A stretch of 50,134 bases of DNA from an uncultured Sutterella sp. (GTDB lineage Bacteria > Pseudomonadota > Gammaproteobacteria > Burkholderiales > Burkholderiaceae_F): contig UQYG01000017.1 in the NCBI GenBank assembly GCA_900545275.1, positions 1 through 50,134 on the forward strand, in the 5' to 3' direction. This document shows, one piece after another, positions 33,748 to 42,242 of this stretch. Position 1 is the first letter of the stretch. Every line of letters starts with the position of its first letter. A model generated the notes under the pieces. The model saw only the letters and a list, made by a program, of their open reading frames with translations. It made no database searches and was not told where the DNA came from. A program made the position numbers and the translations under genes.

Positions 33748-34170
33748 ATGACAAACCCTTCCGAAGACAAGACGACCGCGCCGCTGAGACCGCAGCGCGT
33801 CGACCGCATGGCCCGCCTCGAGACCGTTCCGAGGCTCAATGAAGAGAAACGAACGCTCGAAGCGATGGTCGCGAGCTTCTGTCACGCGCACCACGGCACG
33901 AAAAAGGGCGAACTCTGCGACAACTGCCGCGAATTTCTCGCTTACGCCCTCAAGCGCCTTGCCTGCTGTCCCTACGGGGCGGACAAGCCCGCCTGCGCCC
34001 GATGCAAGATTCACTGCTATCGCCCCTCGGAGAAAGCGCGCGCCCGCGACATCATGCGCTGGGCGGGTCCGCGTCTTCTTTTTTCGCACCCCGTGCTCAC
34101 CGTCAAACACATGTGGTACCACTTCACGAAGGAAGCGCCCGAAAAGCCCCGCAACCGTTCCCAAAAATAA
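33748..34170 (+). CDS. YgbA-type protein (nitrous oxide-stimulated promoter family)
   Basis: 140 residues. The cysteine pattern HAHHG...LCDNC, then CCPYG, CARCKIHCY, fits the small YgbA/NO-responsive family known from E. coli, where the gene responds to nitric oxide through NsrR. It probably binds a metal or Fe-S cluster through these cysteines. Function is not established. ATG at 33748 has AAGGAAA upstream. No NsrR-type palindrome was recognised in front of it. The next gene begins 42 bases downstream and may be co-transcribed. Confidence 0.75.
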   Translation: MTNPSEDKTTAPLRPQRVDRMARLETVPRLNEEKRTLEAMVASFCHAHHGTKKGELCDNCREFLAYALKRLACCPYGADKPACARCKIHCYRPSEKARARDIMRWAGPRLLFSHPVLTVKHMWYHFTKEAPEKPRNRSQK

Positions 34171-34212
34171 GAGGGACGAACAAACCGTCCCGCATTCCCG
34201 AACCTCAAACCT

Positions 34213-34557
34213 ATGCTTTGGCTCCTTTTTCCCGCGCTCGCGCACGTTTTGTTCGCGGCGCACCTTCTCTTTCACGGCGCCGCCCTCTGGGTCGTCGCGC
34301 TTCCCGTCGCCGCGCTCGTGCTCGCGTTCGTGCCGGTGCGCTACATGAACCGTCTGCAGCAGCTCTGCCTTCTCGGCTACGCCTGCGAATGGGCGTATTC
34401 GACCTATGAACTCGTCGCAAGGCGAATCCTCGAGGGGCGCAGCTACCACCCGGCCCTGGAAATCATGGCGGGCGTGACGCTCTTCACGCTCCTCACGGCC
34501 CTCGTCTTCTACCGTCCGAAGCTTCTCGCCTACTACCGCTGCCCTGGACAGAGCTGA
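34213..34557 (+). CDS. Small membrane protein of unknown function
   Basis: 114 residues; hydrophobic helices at about 1-20, 22-43 and 88-108. Family not recognised. No good ribosome site, but the spacing and strand suggest coupling to the YgbA-type gene upstream. A convergent terminator follows. Confidence 0.6.
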   Translation: MLWLLFPALAHVLFAAHLLFHGAALWVVALPVAALVLAFVPVRYMNRLQQLCLLGYACEWAYSTYELVARRILEGRSYHPALEIMAGVTLFTLLTALVFYRPKLLAYYRCPGQS

Positions 34558-34578
34558 AGGCACCGTTCCGAAGACGCG

Positions 34579-34605
34579 AAGGCCCGGGTTCGTCGCCCGG
34601 GCCTT
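34579..34605. terminator. Convergent terminator
   Basis: Perfect 10-base inverted repeat AAGGCCCGGG/CCCGGGCCTT between two converging genes; works in either direction. Confidence 0.65.
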
Positions 34606-34638
34606 GTCGTTTGCGCGTCGGCGGCAGTCAGACCGGCA

Positions 34639-35421
34639 TCATTCGAGCCAGGTCTTCGCGAGCGTCGCGTGTTCGCCGCGAAGTTCCGTGATGTCCCAGA
34701 GATAGCGCATCACGCGAAGATACTCGGCGTCGTCCGCGGGCATCCAGAAACCCATCACGCTCTTGGGTGTGAGCGGATTTTCGATGAAGGCGGCGTGAAG
34801 CTTTCCCGCGTACTTCTTTGCGTAGAGCTTCGCCTCCATGGTTTCCGTAATCATGACGTCGCCCTTGCCTTCGGCGATGAGGCCCGGGATTTCTGCGTTG
34901 TTCGGGTGGGTCGAGACCTGGGCCTTCGTCAGGTGTTCGAGCACGTACTTTTCATTCGTGCCGCCCGGATTCTTGATGACGCGCACGTCGGGCTGATTGA
35001 GGCTTTCGGGCGTCGTGAAGCGGTCCTTCTTGGAGGCGGGCACCAGCGCCGCCTTCCCAAAGGGCGCGTAGCCCGGGAGGAAGTCGCCCACCTTCAGGCG
35101 CGCCACCGTCTGCGTGATGCCGCCCACGGCCACGTCAAACTTGTCGCCCTGCAGATCCTTCGTGAGGTTCGACCAGGAGGTGGGAACGATCTCCACCTTC
35201 CAACCCGCCGCCGCGGCAAGGGCCTTGACGAGGTCGATGTCGTAGCCCGAATAGCCGTTCTCCTCCTTCATGGAGAAGGGGCGATAGTCGCCAGGAGTGC
35301 CCACGCGCAAAACCTTCGTTTCCTCGATGCGGTCGAGACGTTCGCCCGCCTGGGCGGGAAGAGCCGTCGTCAGAGCGCCGAGCACGGCCGCAATCAGTGT
35401 GATCTTCGTGAGTTTCGTCAT
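34639..35421 (-). CDS. Periplasmic PheC-like cyclohexadienyl dehydratase/binding protein (copy A)
   Basis: 260 residues. Signal peptide (MTKLTKITLIAAVLGALTTA...), then a periplasmic-binding fold closely like cyclohexadienyl dehydratase PheC: LDRIEETKVLRVGTPGDYRP, NPGGTNEKYV, and GKGDVMITETMEAKLY. PheC makes phenylpyruvate from prephenate (or phenylalanine from arogenate) in the periplasm; related proteins are amino-acid binding proteins. No permease or ATPase genes are adjacent, which favours the enzyme, but it is not proof. ATG at 35421 has AAGGACAG upstream. Tandem paralogue of the next gene. Confidence 0.75.
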   Translation of the reverse strand: MTKLTKITLIAAVLGALTTALPAQAGERLDRIEETKVLRVGTPGDYRPFSMKEENGYSGYDIDLVKALAAAAGWKVEIVPTSWSNLTKDLQGDKFDVAVGGITQTVARLKVGDFLPGYAPFGKAALVPASKKDRFTTPESLNQPDVRVIKNPGGTNEKYVLEHLTKAQVSTHPNNAEIPGLIAEGKGDVMITETMEAKLYAKKYAGKLHAAFIENPLTPKSVMGFWMPADDAEYLRVMRYLWDITELRGEHATLAKTWLE

Positions 35422-35432
35422 TTTTCTGTCCT

Positions 35433-36206
35433 TTACTTGAGCCACTTGTCATAGAGGGCGGCGGTCTCGCCGCGCAGTTCCGTGATGTCCCAGAGGTACT
35501 GCATCACGCGCAGGTATTCGGGGTCGTCCGCCTGCACGAAGAAGGCTTTCTGGGCCTTGGGCGTAAGCGTGTCCTCCGCAAAGAGTACGGCAAGCTTGCC
35601 CGGATGCGCCTTGGCGTAGAGCTTCGCCTCCATCGTGTCCGTGATCATCACGTCGCCCTTCCCTTCGGCGATGAGACCGGGAATTTCGGCGTTCTTCTGA
35701 TGGGTCGTCACCTGCGCCTTCGTGAGGTGCTGATTGACGTAGAGCTCGTTCGTGCCGCCCGGATTCTTGATGACGCGCACGTCGGGCCGGTTGAGGCTCT
35801 CGTGCGTCGTGAACTGCTTCGCCTTCGAAGCGTTCACGAGCGCCACCTTTCCGAAGGTGACGTAACCCGGCAAAAAGGCGCCGAGCTTCAATCGCGCCAC
35901 CGTGGGCGTGATGCCGCCCATCGCGACGTCGAACTTGTCGGCCTTGAAGTCGGCAGAAAGCTTGGGCCAGGACGTGTCGACGTACTCGACCTTCCAGCCC
36001 GCGGCCTTGGCCATGGCTTCAAGGAGCTCCACGTCGTGGCCGACGTAGCGCCCGTTTTCCTTCATGGCGAAGGGCCTGTAGTCACCCGGCGTTCCGACGC
36101 GCAGGGTTTTCGTGTCTTCAATTCGATCAAGTCGTTCGCCCGCCGTTGCGCCGACACAAAGGGCCGTGCCGAGCGCCGCGGCGACGAGAACATTGCGTAT
36201 CCGCAT
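35433..36206 (-). CDS. Periplasmic PheC-like cyclohexadienyl dehydratase/binding protein (copy B)
   Basis: 257 residues, clearly a duplicate of copy A: same LDRIEDTKTLRVGTPGDYRP start, NPGGTNELYV, and GKGDVMITDTMEAKLY, and both end in WDITELRGE-like segments. Signal peptide about 1-22. It starts after a GGAGAG site and ends 11 bases before copy A, so the pair is one operon. The acidic pair in MITDT (MITET in copy A) differs slightly, so the two may prefer different substrates. Confidence 0.75.
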   Translation of the reverse strand: MRIRNVLVAAALGTALCVGATAGERLDRIEDTKTLRVGTPGDYRPFAMKENGRYVGHDVELLEAMAKAAGWKVEYVDTSWPKLSADFKADKFDVAMGGITPTVARLKLGAFLPGYVTFGKVALVNASKAKQFTTHESLNRPDVRVIKNPGGTNELYVNQHLTKAQVTTHQKNAEIPGLIAEGKGDVMITDTMEAKLYAKAHPGKLAVLFAEDTLTPKAQKAFFVQADDPEYLRVMQYLWDITELRGETAALYDKWLK

Positions 36207-36392
36207 GATTCTCTCCGCAAAGTGAGTTGATCCGATCCTCAGAACCGATTTTCTTTCGGCGGCCCCGATTTTCTCAAGGGGGAGACCGAACGATCTTGAG
36301 GTTCTTTTGCGGGAGGCAAAAAGCCTCGGGCGAATGTCTTGGGAGAGACCTCCTAGAGGTTTTCGAGAGGAACGGGAATTCCCGCACGCCCC

Positions 36393-36428
36393 GAAAAAGC
36401 AACCTCCCGAACCTTGCGGTGCGGGAGG
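36393..36428 (-). terminator. Terminator after ppk2
   Basis: CCTCCCG/CGGGAGG inverted repeat; on the minus strand followed by TTGCTTTTTCGG. Confidence 0.75.
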
Positions 36429-36451
36429 CTGGATCGGGCGTCAGAGGGCAA

Positions 36452-37603
36452 TCACTTCTTCTTTCCCTTTTCCTTTTCCTTCTCCTTACCCTTCTTTTCG
36501 TCGTAATAGTCGCCCTGCGGGCTCGAGTAGGTGCCGTACTCGCAGACCGTGCTCGCGCGCGCGACGATCAGGGGATCGATTTCGCCCACGGCCTTGAGGT
36601 CGCGGTCTTCGTATTCGACGGTGTGCAAAAGGACGCGGATCGCGTTCAGGCGGGCGCGCAACTTGTCGTCGCTCTTGATGATGATCCACGGCGCGTCCGC
36701 CGTGTCGGTGCGGTTGAACATCTGCTGCGAAGCGCGGGTGTAGTCGTCCCAACGGTCGATCGAGGCGCGGTCGATGGGCGAGAGCTTCCAGTGCTTCAGA
36801 GGATGGACCTCGCGTTCGCGGAAGCGCTTCAGCTGCTCTTCGCGGGAAACGGCGAACCAGAACTTGATGAGCGTGATGCCGCTTCGGATGAGGCTTCGTT
36901 CAAAGTCGGGGACTTCGCGCATGAAGTTTTCGTACTCTTCCTTCGTGCAGAAGCCCATGACGGGTTCAACCCCGGCGCGGTTGTACCAGGAGCGGTCGAA
37001 GAAGACGAGTTCGCCCTTCGTCGGGAGGTGCGCCACATAGCGCTGGAAGTACCACTGTCCGGCTTCGACGTCCGAGGGTTTGGGCAGAGCCACCACGCGC
37101 GCGCCGCGGGGATTCAGGTGCTCCATGAAGCGGCGGATCGTGCCGCCCTTCCCGGCCGCGTCGCGGCCTTCAAAGAGGATCACGATCTTGCGGCCCGTTT
37201 CCTTCACCCAGCGCTGGAGCTTCAGGAGTTCCACCTGCAGGTGATACTTCTCCTTTTCGTAGAGCGGATAGCTCATGCGGTTGACGTAGGGATATTCGCC
37301 CTCGCGCCAGTGCTGCGAGAGCTTGTTCATGTCGTCGGGAACGCGTTCCTTGACGCCGCGGCGCTTCACTTCCTTGTTGAGAAGCGCGCGGAGCATGAGG
37401 TCGCGGCCGCTGTCGTCGAGGTGTTCCATGATCGTGTCGACGGCTTCGTGCATCGACGAATAGTCGCGCGTCAGAAGCATGGTCTTCACGAAGGCGCCCG
37501 CGTCGTGCTCGTCCGTGAAGCTCAGCTTCACGTCGGGGGCGTCCTTCAACTCGTCGAACATCGGCAGTTCCTTCTTGTTGTCGTTCTCTTGGGTCTGATC
37601 CAT
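36452..37603 (-). CDS. ppk2: Polyphosphate kinase 2
   Basis: 383 residues. PPK2 enzymes move phosphate between polyphosphate and nucleotides. Walker A GRDAAGKGG at 146-154, Walker B FFDRSWYNR at 201-209, and the lid region REREVHPLKHWKLSPID with WIIIKSDDK follow in normal order. An N-terminal extension of about 100 helical residues and a C-terminal lysine/glutamate tail (DEKKGKEKEKEKGKKK) are additions to the core; the tail might bind polyphosphate, which is inference. Monocistronic, with its own terminator. Confidence 0.93.
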   Translation of the reverse strand: MDQTQENDNKKELPMFDELKDAPDVKLSFTDEHDAGAFVKTMLLTRDYSSMHEAVDTIMEHLDDSGRDLMLRALLNKEVKRRGVKERVPDDMNKLSQHWREGEYPYVNRMSYPLYEKEKYHLQVELLKLQRWVKETGRKIVILFEGRDAAGKGGTIRRFMEHLNPRGARVVALPKPSDVEAGQWYFQRYVAHLPTKGELVFFDRSWYNRAGVEPVMGFCTKEEYENFMREVPDFERSLIRSGITLIKFWFAVSREEQLKRFREREVHPLKHWKLSPIDRASIDRWDDYTRASQQMFNRTDTADAPWIIIKSDDKLRARLNAIRVLLHTVEYEDRDLKAVGEIDPLIVARASTVCEYGTYSSPQGDYYDEKKGKEKEKEKGKKK

Positions 37604-37738
37604 AACGGTTACTCTGAGGGTTCTTGTTCTTCGTGTCGTTTCCTGCGGCAGGAAAAAACCGCAGTACTCCCTTCATTGTAGGACCGCCCGGCGCTTTCCA
37701 ACAAGGCGCAAAAACGCGGAAACGGGCGCCGCCCGCAT

Positions 37739-39740
37739 CCTAAACTCCCGTCGGCTAACTCTGAATCTTTCCCGCCGGAGGGATAACGCCCAATAGCTCG
37801 AAGGTCTGCCGTTGGCGTCTGGAAAGCTGAGCCGGACGCCAGAACCTCGTACCCCGTCCCATCCGGCGCAGGGTTACGCCGTCGATGCGGCACAGCAATT
37901 TCTCCAGAGAATTGCCGGGCACTTTCGTACTCAGTGCTTCCGCATTTTTGCGCGAGTGGAAGTCGAGCATGAACCGGATGCTTTCTGCCAGAAGGAATAC
38001 GAACAGCCGACCGCGATAAGCCGTCTGTGTGGACATCAGTCGCGTAGAGTCGTTGTAAACCTTGAATCTCCTGAAAGCGTCTTCAATGCTCTGCCTCTGC
38101 CGATAGCGCTCAAGCGCCTCTTCCGCTGAAGCGCAGACATTGGAGCGAATGCAGAAATATCCGGTCTTTCGACAGGCTTGCGCGTATTGTTCGTTGTCCC
38201 GGTGCCAGGTCGGCTCTTGACCCAGTCGCCGGGTTTGCCGCAGGAACTTTCGATACTTCTTGAACAACTCGGCATCGACCTGTTGCCCCTTGTTCTTGGC
38301 TGCAACGATTTCACTGATCCTGTCGGCCAAGGAGCGCGACTTCTCGAATTCCAAAATCGGATTGCGGTAGAGGTGAACAAAGACGCTCGTCTTGATCTTC
38401 CCAGCTCCGTTGGGGAGCTTCTTTTCCCAAGTTTCCAACTCGTCGTCCGATCCCGCCGTATAGGCGAAAATACCGTGCTTCGGAAGCATGAAGGCGTAAT
38501 TTGTCAAGTCCGAAGCATGGCGATCAAATCGCTGTTTGACGGAGTCTTCCCACAGCGGCACGCCGATCACGAAGCGAATGTCGCGGTTGACGAGTTCTTG
38601 AACATTGAATGTGGTTTGGTACCCGCGGTCGGCAACAAGAAGCGTGTCCGCGAGATCGAACTTCGCTTCTTCCATACGGTACAAAATCTCCGAAAAGCTC
38701 GAGGAATCATTGATGCTGCCCGGGTACTCGTGGGCATACAGAATCTCGCCGGTCGACTGATCGCAGACCGCGCAGAGATTGATCTGCTTCAGGGACTCTC
38801 CTTGTTTGTTCTTTCCCCACTCCGCATCTTGAATCGTTTCGGAATAGGTTGAGATGCTGGTGCTGTCGAGAGCCACCTGCAAAGGAGGAAGCAACGGATT
38901 GTCGCGGAGTTCGGGTTGTTGCTCCAACAGCTCTTCGCGCTCCTCTCTTGCTTTGGCCAGCGCCTTGGCATGCCGTCGCTGGAAGAAAGCATCCGTCAAG
39001 TCAGGCGTGACTCTCGACAACACCTCGGAAATACGCCGCCCATCAAGGAATTCCGGCCGAGGAAGATAGGTATGATAGAGCCACTCCTCAAAATTCTGCA
39101 TGGCTCCGCTTTGCGTGCTGAAGGCGTATACCGCAAGATCGGCCAAGATCTTACCCGTATCCTTGCCGAACACAGCATCTAGATCGTCCAAGATGCCCGA
39201 CTGCTTCAAGCGGAACCAAGCCACCCATGACCGACCACACTGCAGACAGGCGTTGCGGGCCTCAACGGCATCCTCTTCCTTCTTTCCCGCTTCCTCTTGT
39301 ACCGCAATACTTTTCTCTTGCGACACGGCCTCCTGATACTCCGGAATCCCCGAGATTTCCTCACGACTCAGAAGACGATTTTTCCAGAAAAACACATCCT
39401 TCCCTTCGTACTGCGGAAACGCCTGCAGGAACGCCTTTCCCAATTTGACGCTGAAGTCGGGCTGTAAACGGCCAACATGCTTGCGCGCGGCAATGCGAGG
39501 CTGCTTTTTCTCCGGTACCCAGACGCTGTACGAGGCGATGACGTACTGTCGACCTCCCGCGTCCTTAGTTAAGTAGAAACTCCAATTAGGGGATTTACTA
39601 GTCATGCCTAGCTCACAAGTAATCTTTGTTTAGGAGTTAGTATAACATAACGAAAAACCCTCTGCCAACATTTAACTGTTAGACAGAGGGTTCTAGGTGT
39701 CACCCCGCCTCACTTAAGAGTTTGGAGTCGGGAGTTTAGG
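37739..39740 (-). mobile_element. Complete IS1634-like (IS4-group) insertion sequence, 2002 bases
   Basis: Inverted-repeat ends CCTAAACTCCCG (left, from 37739) and the same 12 bases read inward from 39740, extending imperfectly further (...CTAACTCT against ...CAAACTCT). One intact transposase gene. A hairpin near 39657-39696 (ACCCTCTG.../CAGAGGGT) upstream of the gene can block incoming transcription. Confidence 0.9.
37755..39605 (-). CDS. IS1634-family DDE transposase
   Basis: 616 residues, the large size usual for this group. Catalytic regions: first Asp in LQVALDSTSISTY (about 245), second in LLVADRGYQT (about 325), and the Glu in the family signature YRQRQSIEDAFRRFK (about 530). An N-terminal domain of about 130 residues precedes. 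No interruption was seen, so the element is probably active. Confidence 0.9.
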   Translation of the reverse strand: MTSKSPNWSFYLTKDAGGRQYVIASYSVWVPEKKQPRIAARKHVGRLQPDFSVKLGKAFLQAFPQYEGKDVFFWKNRLLSREEISGIPEYQEAVSQEKSIAVQEEAGKKEEDAVEARNACLQCGRSWVAWFRLKQSGILDDLDAVFGKDTGKILADLAVYAFSTQSGAMQNFEEWLYHTYLPRPEFLDGRRISEVLSRVTPDLTDAFFQRRHAKALAKAREEREELLEQQPELRDNPLLPPLQVALDSTSISTYSETIQDAEWGKNKQGESLKQINLCAVCDQSTGEILYAHEYPGSINDSSSFSEILYRMEEAKFDLADTLLVADRGYQTTFNVQELVNRDIRFVIGVPLWEDSVKQRFDRHASDLTNYAFMLPKHGIFAYTAGSDDELETWEKKLPNGAGKIKTSVFVHLYRNPILEFEKSRSLADRISEIVAAKNKGQQVDAELFKKYRKFLRQTRRLGQEPTWHRDNEQYAQACRKTGYFCIRSNVCASAEEALERYRQRQSIEDAFRRFKVYNDSTRLMSTQTAYRGRLFVFLLAESIRFMLDFHSRKNAEALSTKVPGNSLEKLLCRIDGVTLRRMGRGTRFWRPAQLSRRQRQTFELLGVIPPAGKIQS

Positions 39741-39802
39741 CCGCATCCCCGAAGATGCGGCCGAAGCCCGTTTCAGAGTCATGAACTGCGTTCGAACGTC
39801 GC

Positions 39803-40351
39803 TCAACGGTGCTTTCTCACCCAGGCGAGGAGTTCTTCGCGCGAGGAGCCGACGTCGCCGCCCGGCACCCAGAAACCCTCTTCGATCTTCGCCTTCGGAG
39901 CGAGCTTTCGGAGGTCCCCCCAGGCGCCGTCGGGCGAGGAACTGCCCGACGTGCAGAAGGGCAGCACGCGTTTGCCTTCGAGCGGATGATCCTTGAGGAA
40001 GGTGAGCATCGGCACCGAATAGCCGCCCCACCAATAAGGCGACCCGAGCCAGATCGTGTCGTAGGCGGAAAGGTCCGGAATCGTCGTCTTGATCTCGCGG
40101 CGCTTGCCCGACGCGCGTTCTTCGCGCGCGATGTTCGTCATCGCGCCGTAGGATTCGGCGTAGGGTTCGACGAGTTCAAGCTTCAAATAGTCGCTCTTCG
40201 TTTCTTCGGCGATCCAGCGCGCGAGCTGTTCGGTCGAGCCCGTGCGGCTGTAGATGATCACGATCGACTTCGATTGGGCGGCGCGAAGCGTCGGCACGGA
40301 AAGGGCCGCACAACCCGCGGCGGCGAGACGGAAAAGATTACGGCGTTGCAT
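39803..40351 (-). CDS. Exported flavodoxin-like protein
   Basis: 182 residues. N-terminal twin-arginine-like signal (MQRRNLFRLAAAG, cleavage near ATLRA-type site at about 25), then a flavodoxin fold: IIYSRTGSTEQLA is the FMN phosphate loop, and DTIWLGSPYWWGGYSVPM the second FMN loop. Similar to the flavodoxin_4/NAD(P)H-quinone-type group found in gut bacteria. Periplasmic or envelope location is inferred from the signal. Its terminator region was split by the IS1634-like insertion. Confidence 0.8.
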   Translation of the reverse strand: MQRRNLFRLAAAGCAALSVPTLRAAQSKSIVIIYSRTGSTEQLARWIAEETKSDYLKLELVEPYAESYGAMTNIAREERASGKRREIKTTIPDLSAYDTIWLGSPYWWGGYSVPMLTFLKDHPLEGKRVLPFCTSGSSSPDGAWGDLRKLAPKAKIEEGFWVPGGDVGSSREELLAWVRKHR

Positions 40352-40430
40352 GATGAGTCCTCCCTGAAGAATTCGGAATGCCTTTTGACATTCACTCTAT
40401 GCGGGCGCTCCCGCGCGCGCCAGTAAACAA

Positions 40431-40600
40431 CCCTCGACTAAAGTCGAAGGCTTTGCAACTATTGCCGAGACAACGTCGCATCAGGCCTGTTTACGTCCGG
40501 CCCCTGAGTCACCAGCCGGTAACCCAGACCCTGCAGATTTCGACCTGCATTGAGGTCGCTGTGCGCACGGTAACCACAGTTGCATTCGAACCGGTGCTTT
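40431..40600 (-). ncRNA. Predicted omega RNA region of TnpB (position approximate)
   Basis: In known IS200/IS605 elements the guide RNA spans the tnpB 3' end and the right-end hairpin, with the guide just outside. The hairpin at 40431-40450 fits the scaffold end. Boundaries are inference only. Confidence 0.35.
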
Positions 40601-41694
40601 TTACGCTTTCCAATGGCACCGCATGCCGAACAGGTCTGGCTTGTGTATTTGGGGTCAACAAACATCACGCGGATGCCGACACGACAGGCTTTGTCGACGA
40701 TCATTTGCTGAAGCTCGCGGAACGGCCAACGGTGCAACCGGGCACGAACTCTGAGAGTCGCCCGGATCCTTTCCCGGATATGGGTAAGATCTTCCAAGAC
40801 GATCAGTCGTTTTCCCTTCGCCTTAGCTTCTTTTACGATCTGTTTGCTGACCACGTGATTCACCTGTTCCACATGTCGTCTTTCTCGGCCCGAGATTCGT
40901 TTCAACGTGCGTTTGGCGTTTCGCGAACCATTGCGCTGAAGACGAGTTCTGTGACTCAAGAACTTGTCGCGGTCATTCTTTAACTTGCCGGCCTTGAACA
41001 AATGCCCGTCCGAAGTGGCAGCCAAATTGTTCTCGCCGACGTCTACGCCCAAAACCTCCTCTTCCTTCAACCGACTCAAGTTCGGCACGTCAAGCTTTCG
41101 TTCCACGGTTATGTGCAACTGGCACCAACGGCGACCATTCCCGTCTTTCTTGAATACCAGCTCGCATTCCGCCCACTTTCCACTGTCCAAAATTTCCTTT
41201 TGGAAGGCACCGGGACACAAACGAACGCTTACGCGCTTCTGCGTTGTAAAAACGCTGGCGCTCTGCCTGTCGGCAGAGAAAGTCAACGTTCTTGCATCAA
41301 GGTGAATGCCGATGTTTTTGAACACAATCTCCGGCAACGGCTCCCCTTTGTTCATGGCGAGCTTGGGATTGTTGCTCAGAAGGCTCTTGTACATCGCGGA
41401 CACGGCGCGAACGGCATTGCAGGTCAGTTGCGCTCCCAATTCGGGGACGGCCTCGCGAACCTGGTAGTAGGCCTCGTGGTGCAGGTTGTAACGTTGCCAA
41501 AGACGCTTCTCCCGTTTCTCGTCTTGCCGAACGATGCCCGCCAAGAAATTGCAGGCCTTCCGGAAAGAGTCTTGAGTGGCCTTCAGTTTCTCGTAGGCTT
41601 CGGCATCCATTTCCAGGACGACACAAGCCGTCCGCACGTCCGTGGTACGGCTGACGAGCTCACCGGCGTCCTTTGATGTGTTCAGTCCTTTCAA
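40459..41694 (-). CDS. tnpB: TnpB RNA-guided endonuclease (Cas12 ancestor)
   Basis: 411 residues. Intact RuvC triad: D218 (LGVDVGEN), E301 (VLEDL), D380 (HSDLNAGRNL). Zinc-ribbon cysteines C355, C358, C371, C373 lie between the last two. TnpB cuts DNA next to a short motif under the guidance of an omega RNA made from the element's right end. It overlaps tnpA by 35 bases. It appears complete, so it may be active. The omega RNA would come from the tnpB 3' end and the 40431-40458 region. Confidence 0.92.
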   Translation of the reverse strand: MKGLNTSKDAGELVSRTTDVRTACVVLEMDAEAYEKLKATQDSFRKACNFLAGIVRQDEKREKRLWQRYNLHHEAYYQVREAVPELGAQLTCNAVRAVSAMYKSLLSNNPKLAMNKGEPLPEIVFKNIGIHLDARTLTFSADRQSASVFTTQKRVSVRLCPGAFQKEILDSGKWAECELVFKKDGNGRRWCQLHITVERKLDVPNLSRLKEEEVLGVDVGENNLAATSDGHLFKAGKLKNDRDKFLSHRTRLQRNGSRNAKRTLKRISGRERRHVEQVNHVVSKQIVKEAKAKGKRLIVLEDLTHIRERIRATLRVRARLHRWPFRELQQMIVDKACRVGIRVMFVDPKYTSQTCSACGAIGKRKKHRFECNCGYRAHSDLNAGRNLQGLGYRLVTQGPDVNRPDATLSRQ

Positions 41695-42073
41695 TGTAGT
41701 GCCTTATGGTTTCTGCGCTGACGTTGCCCGCCGTTCCTACGTAGTAGGAAGGCGACCAGAGATGTCCGTCCCAAAGTTGTTTCTTCAATTCCGGATAACG
41801 CAGAAAAAGCTTACGGGCCGACGTGCCCTTCAGCTTCTTCACCGCATCTGATACGGCAGTGGCAGGCGGGATGCTGACAAAGAGGTGGATGTGATCCGGT
41901 TGAACCTCCATCGTCAATATCGACCAAGCGTTCTCTGTACATATTTCTTCAAGAAATTGTTTGAGAGCGACCGCCACTTCGCCTTTGAGAATCGACTTCC
42001 GATACTTTGGACACCAGACCACATGGTATGCAGTCTGGTAGACACAGTTTCTATTGTACACTAGAGTTATCAT
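41660..42073 (-). CDS. tnpA: IS200/IS605 single-strand transposase TnpA (Y1 HUH)
   Basis: About 137 residues. HUH motif in PDHIHLFV and the catalytic Tyr in AETIRHYIE. It cuts and joins single-stranded element ends at the hairpins. ATG at 42073 (a GTG at 42079 is the alternative). Paired with tnpB in the usual order. Confidence 0.92.
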   Translation of the reverse strand: MITLVYNRNCVYQTAYHVVWCPKYRKSILKGEVAVALKQFLEEICTENAWSILTMEVQPDHIHLFVSIPPATAVSDAVKKLKGTSARKLFLRYPELKKQLWDGHLWSPSYYVGTAGNVSAETIRHYIERTEHIKGRR

Positions 42074-42242
42074 GCCCACATGATAATCTAAGCGCGATTC
42101 CTCCCGCGACTAAAGTCGCAGGTTTCCTCGCGAGTTTCTATGAATTCTCCGAATGCGCAGTCATGCCGAAAAAGCATGATTCGAAATCCCGTCTCGGAGA
42201 GGCGGAGAAGGAAAAGAGGCCTTACCCGCCCGCAACAATCGC

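Larger units (their letters stand above)
37733..39746. repeat. 6-bp target duplication CCGCAT flanking the IS1634-like element
   Basis: CCGCAT at 37733-37738 and again at 39741-39746, immediately outside the inverted repeats. The right copy is part of the hairpin CCGCATC/GATGCGG, so the element landed in the stem of a terminator-like palindrome. Confidence 0.85.
40431..42122 (-). mobile_element. IS200/IS605-type element with TnpA and TnpB
   Basis: Bounded by near-identical subterminal hairpins: right end CCCTCGACTAAAGTCGAAGG (40431-40450) and left end CCCGCGACTAAAGTCGCAGG (42103-42122). Such hairpins are recognised by the single-strand transposase. The exact cleavage sites lie a few to tens of bases outside and cannot be fixed from one copy. 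Confidence 0.85.
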
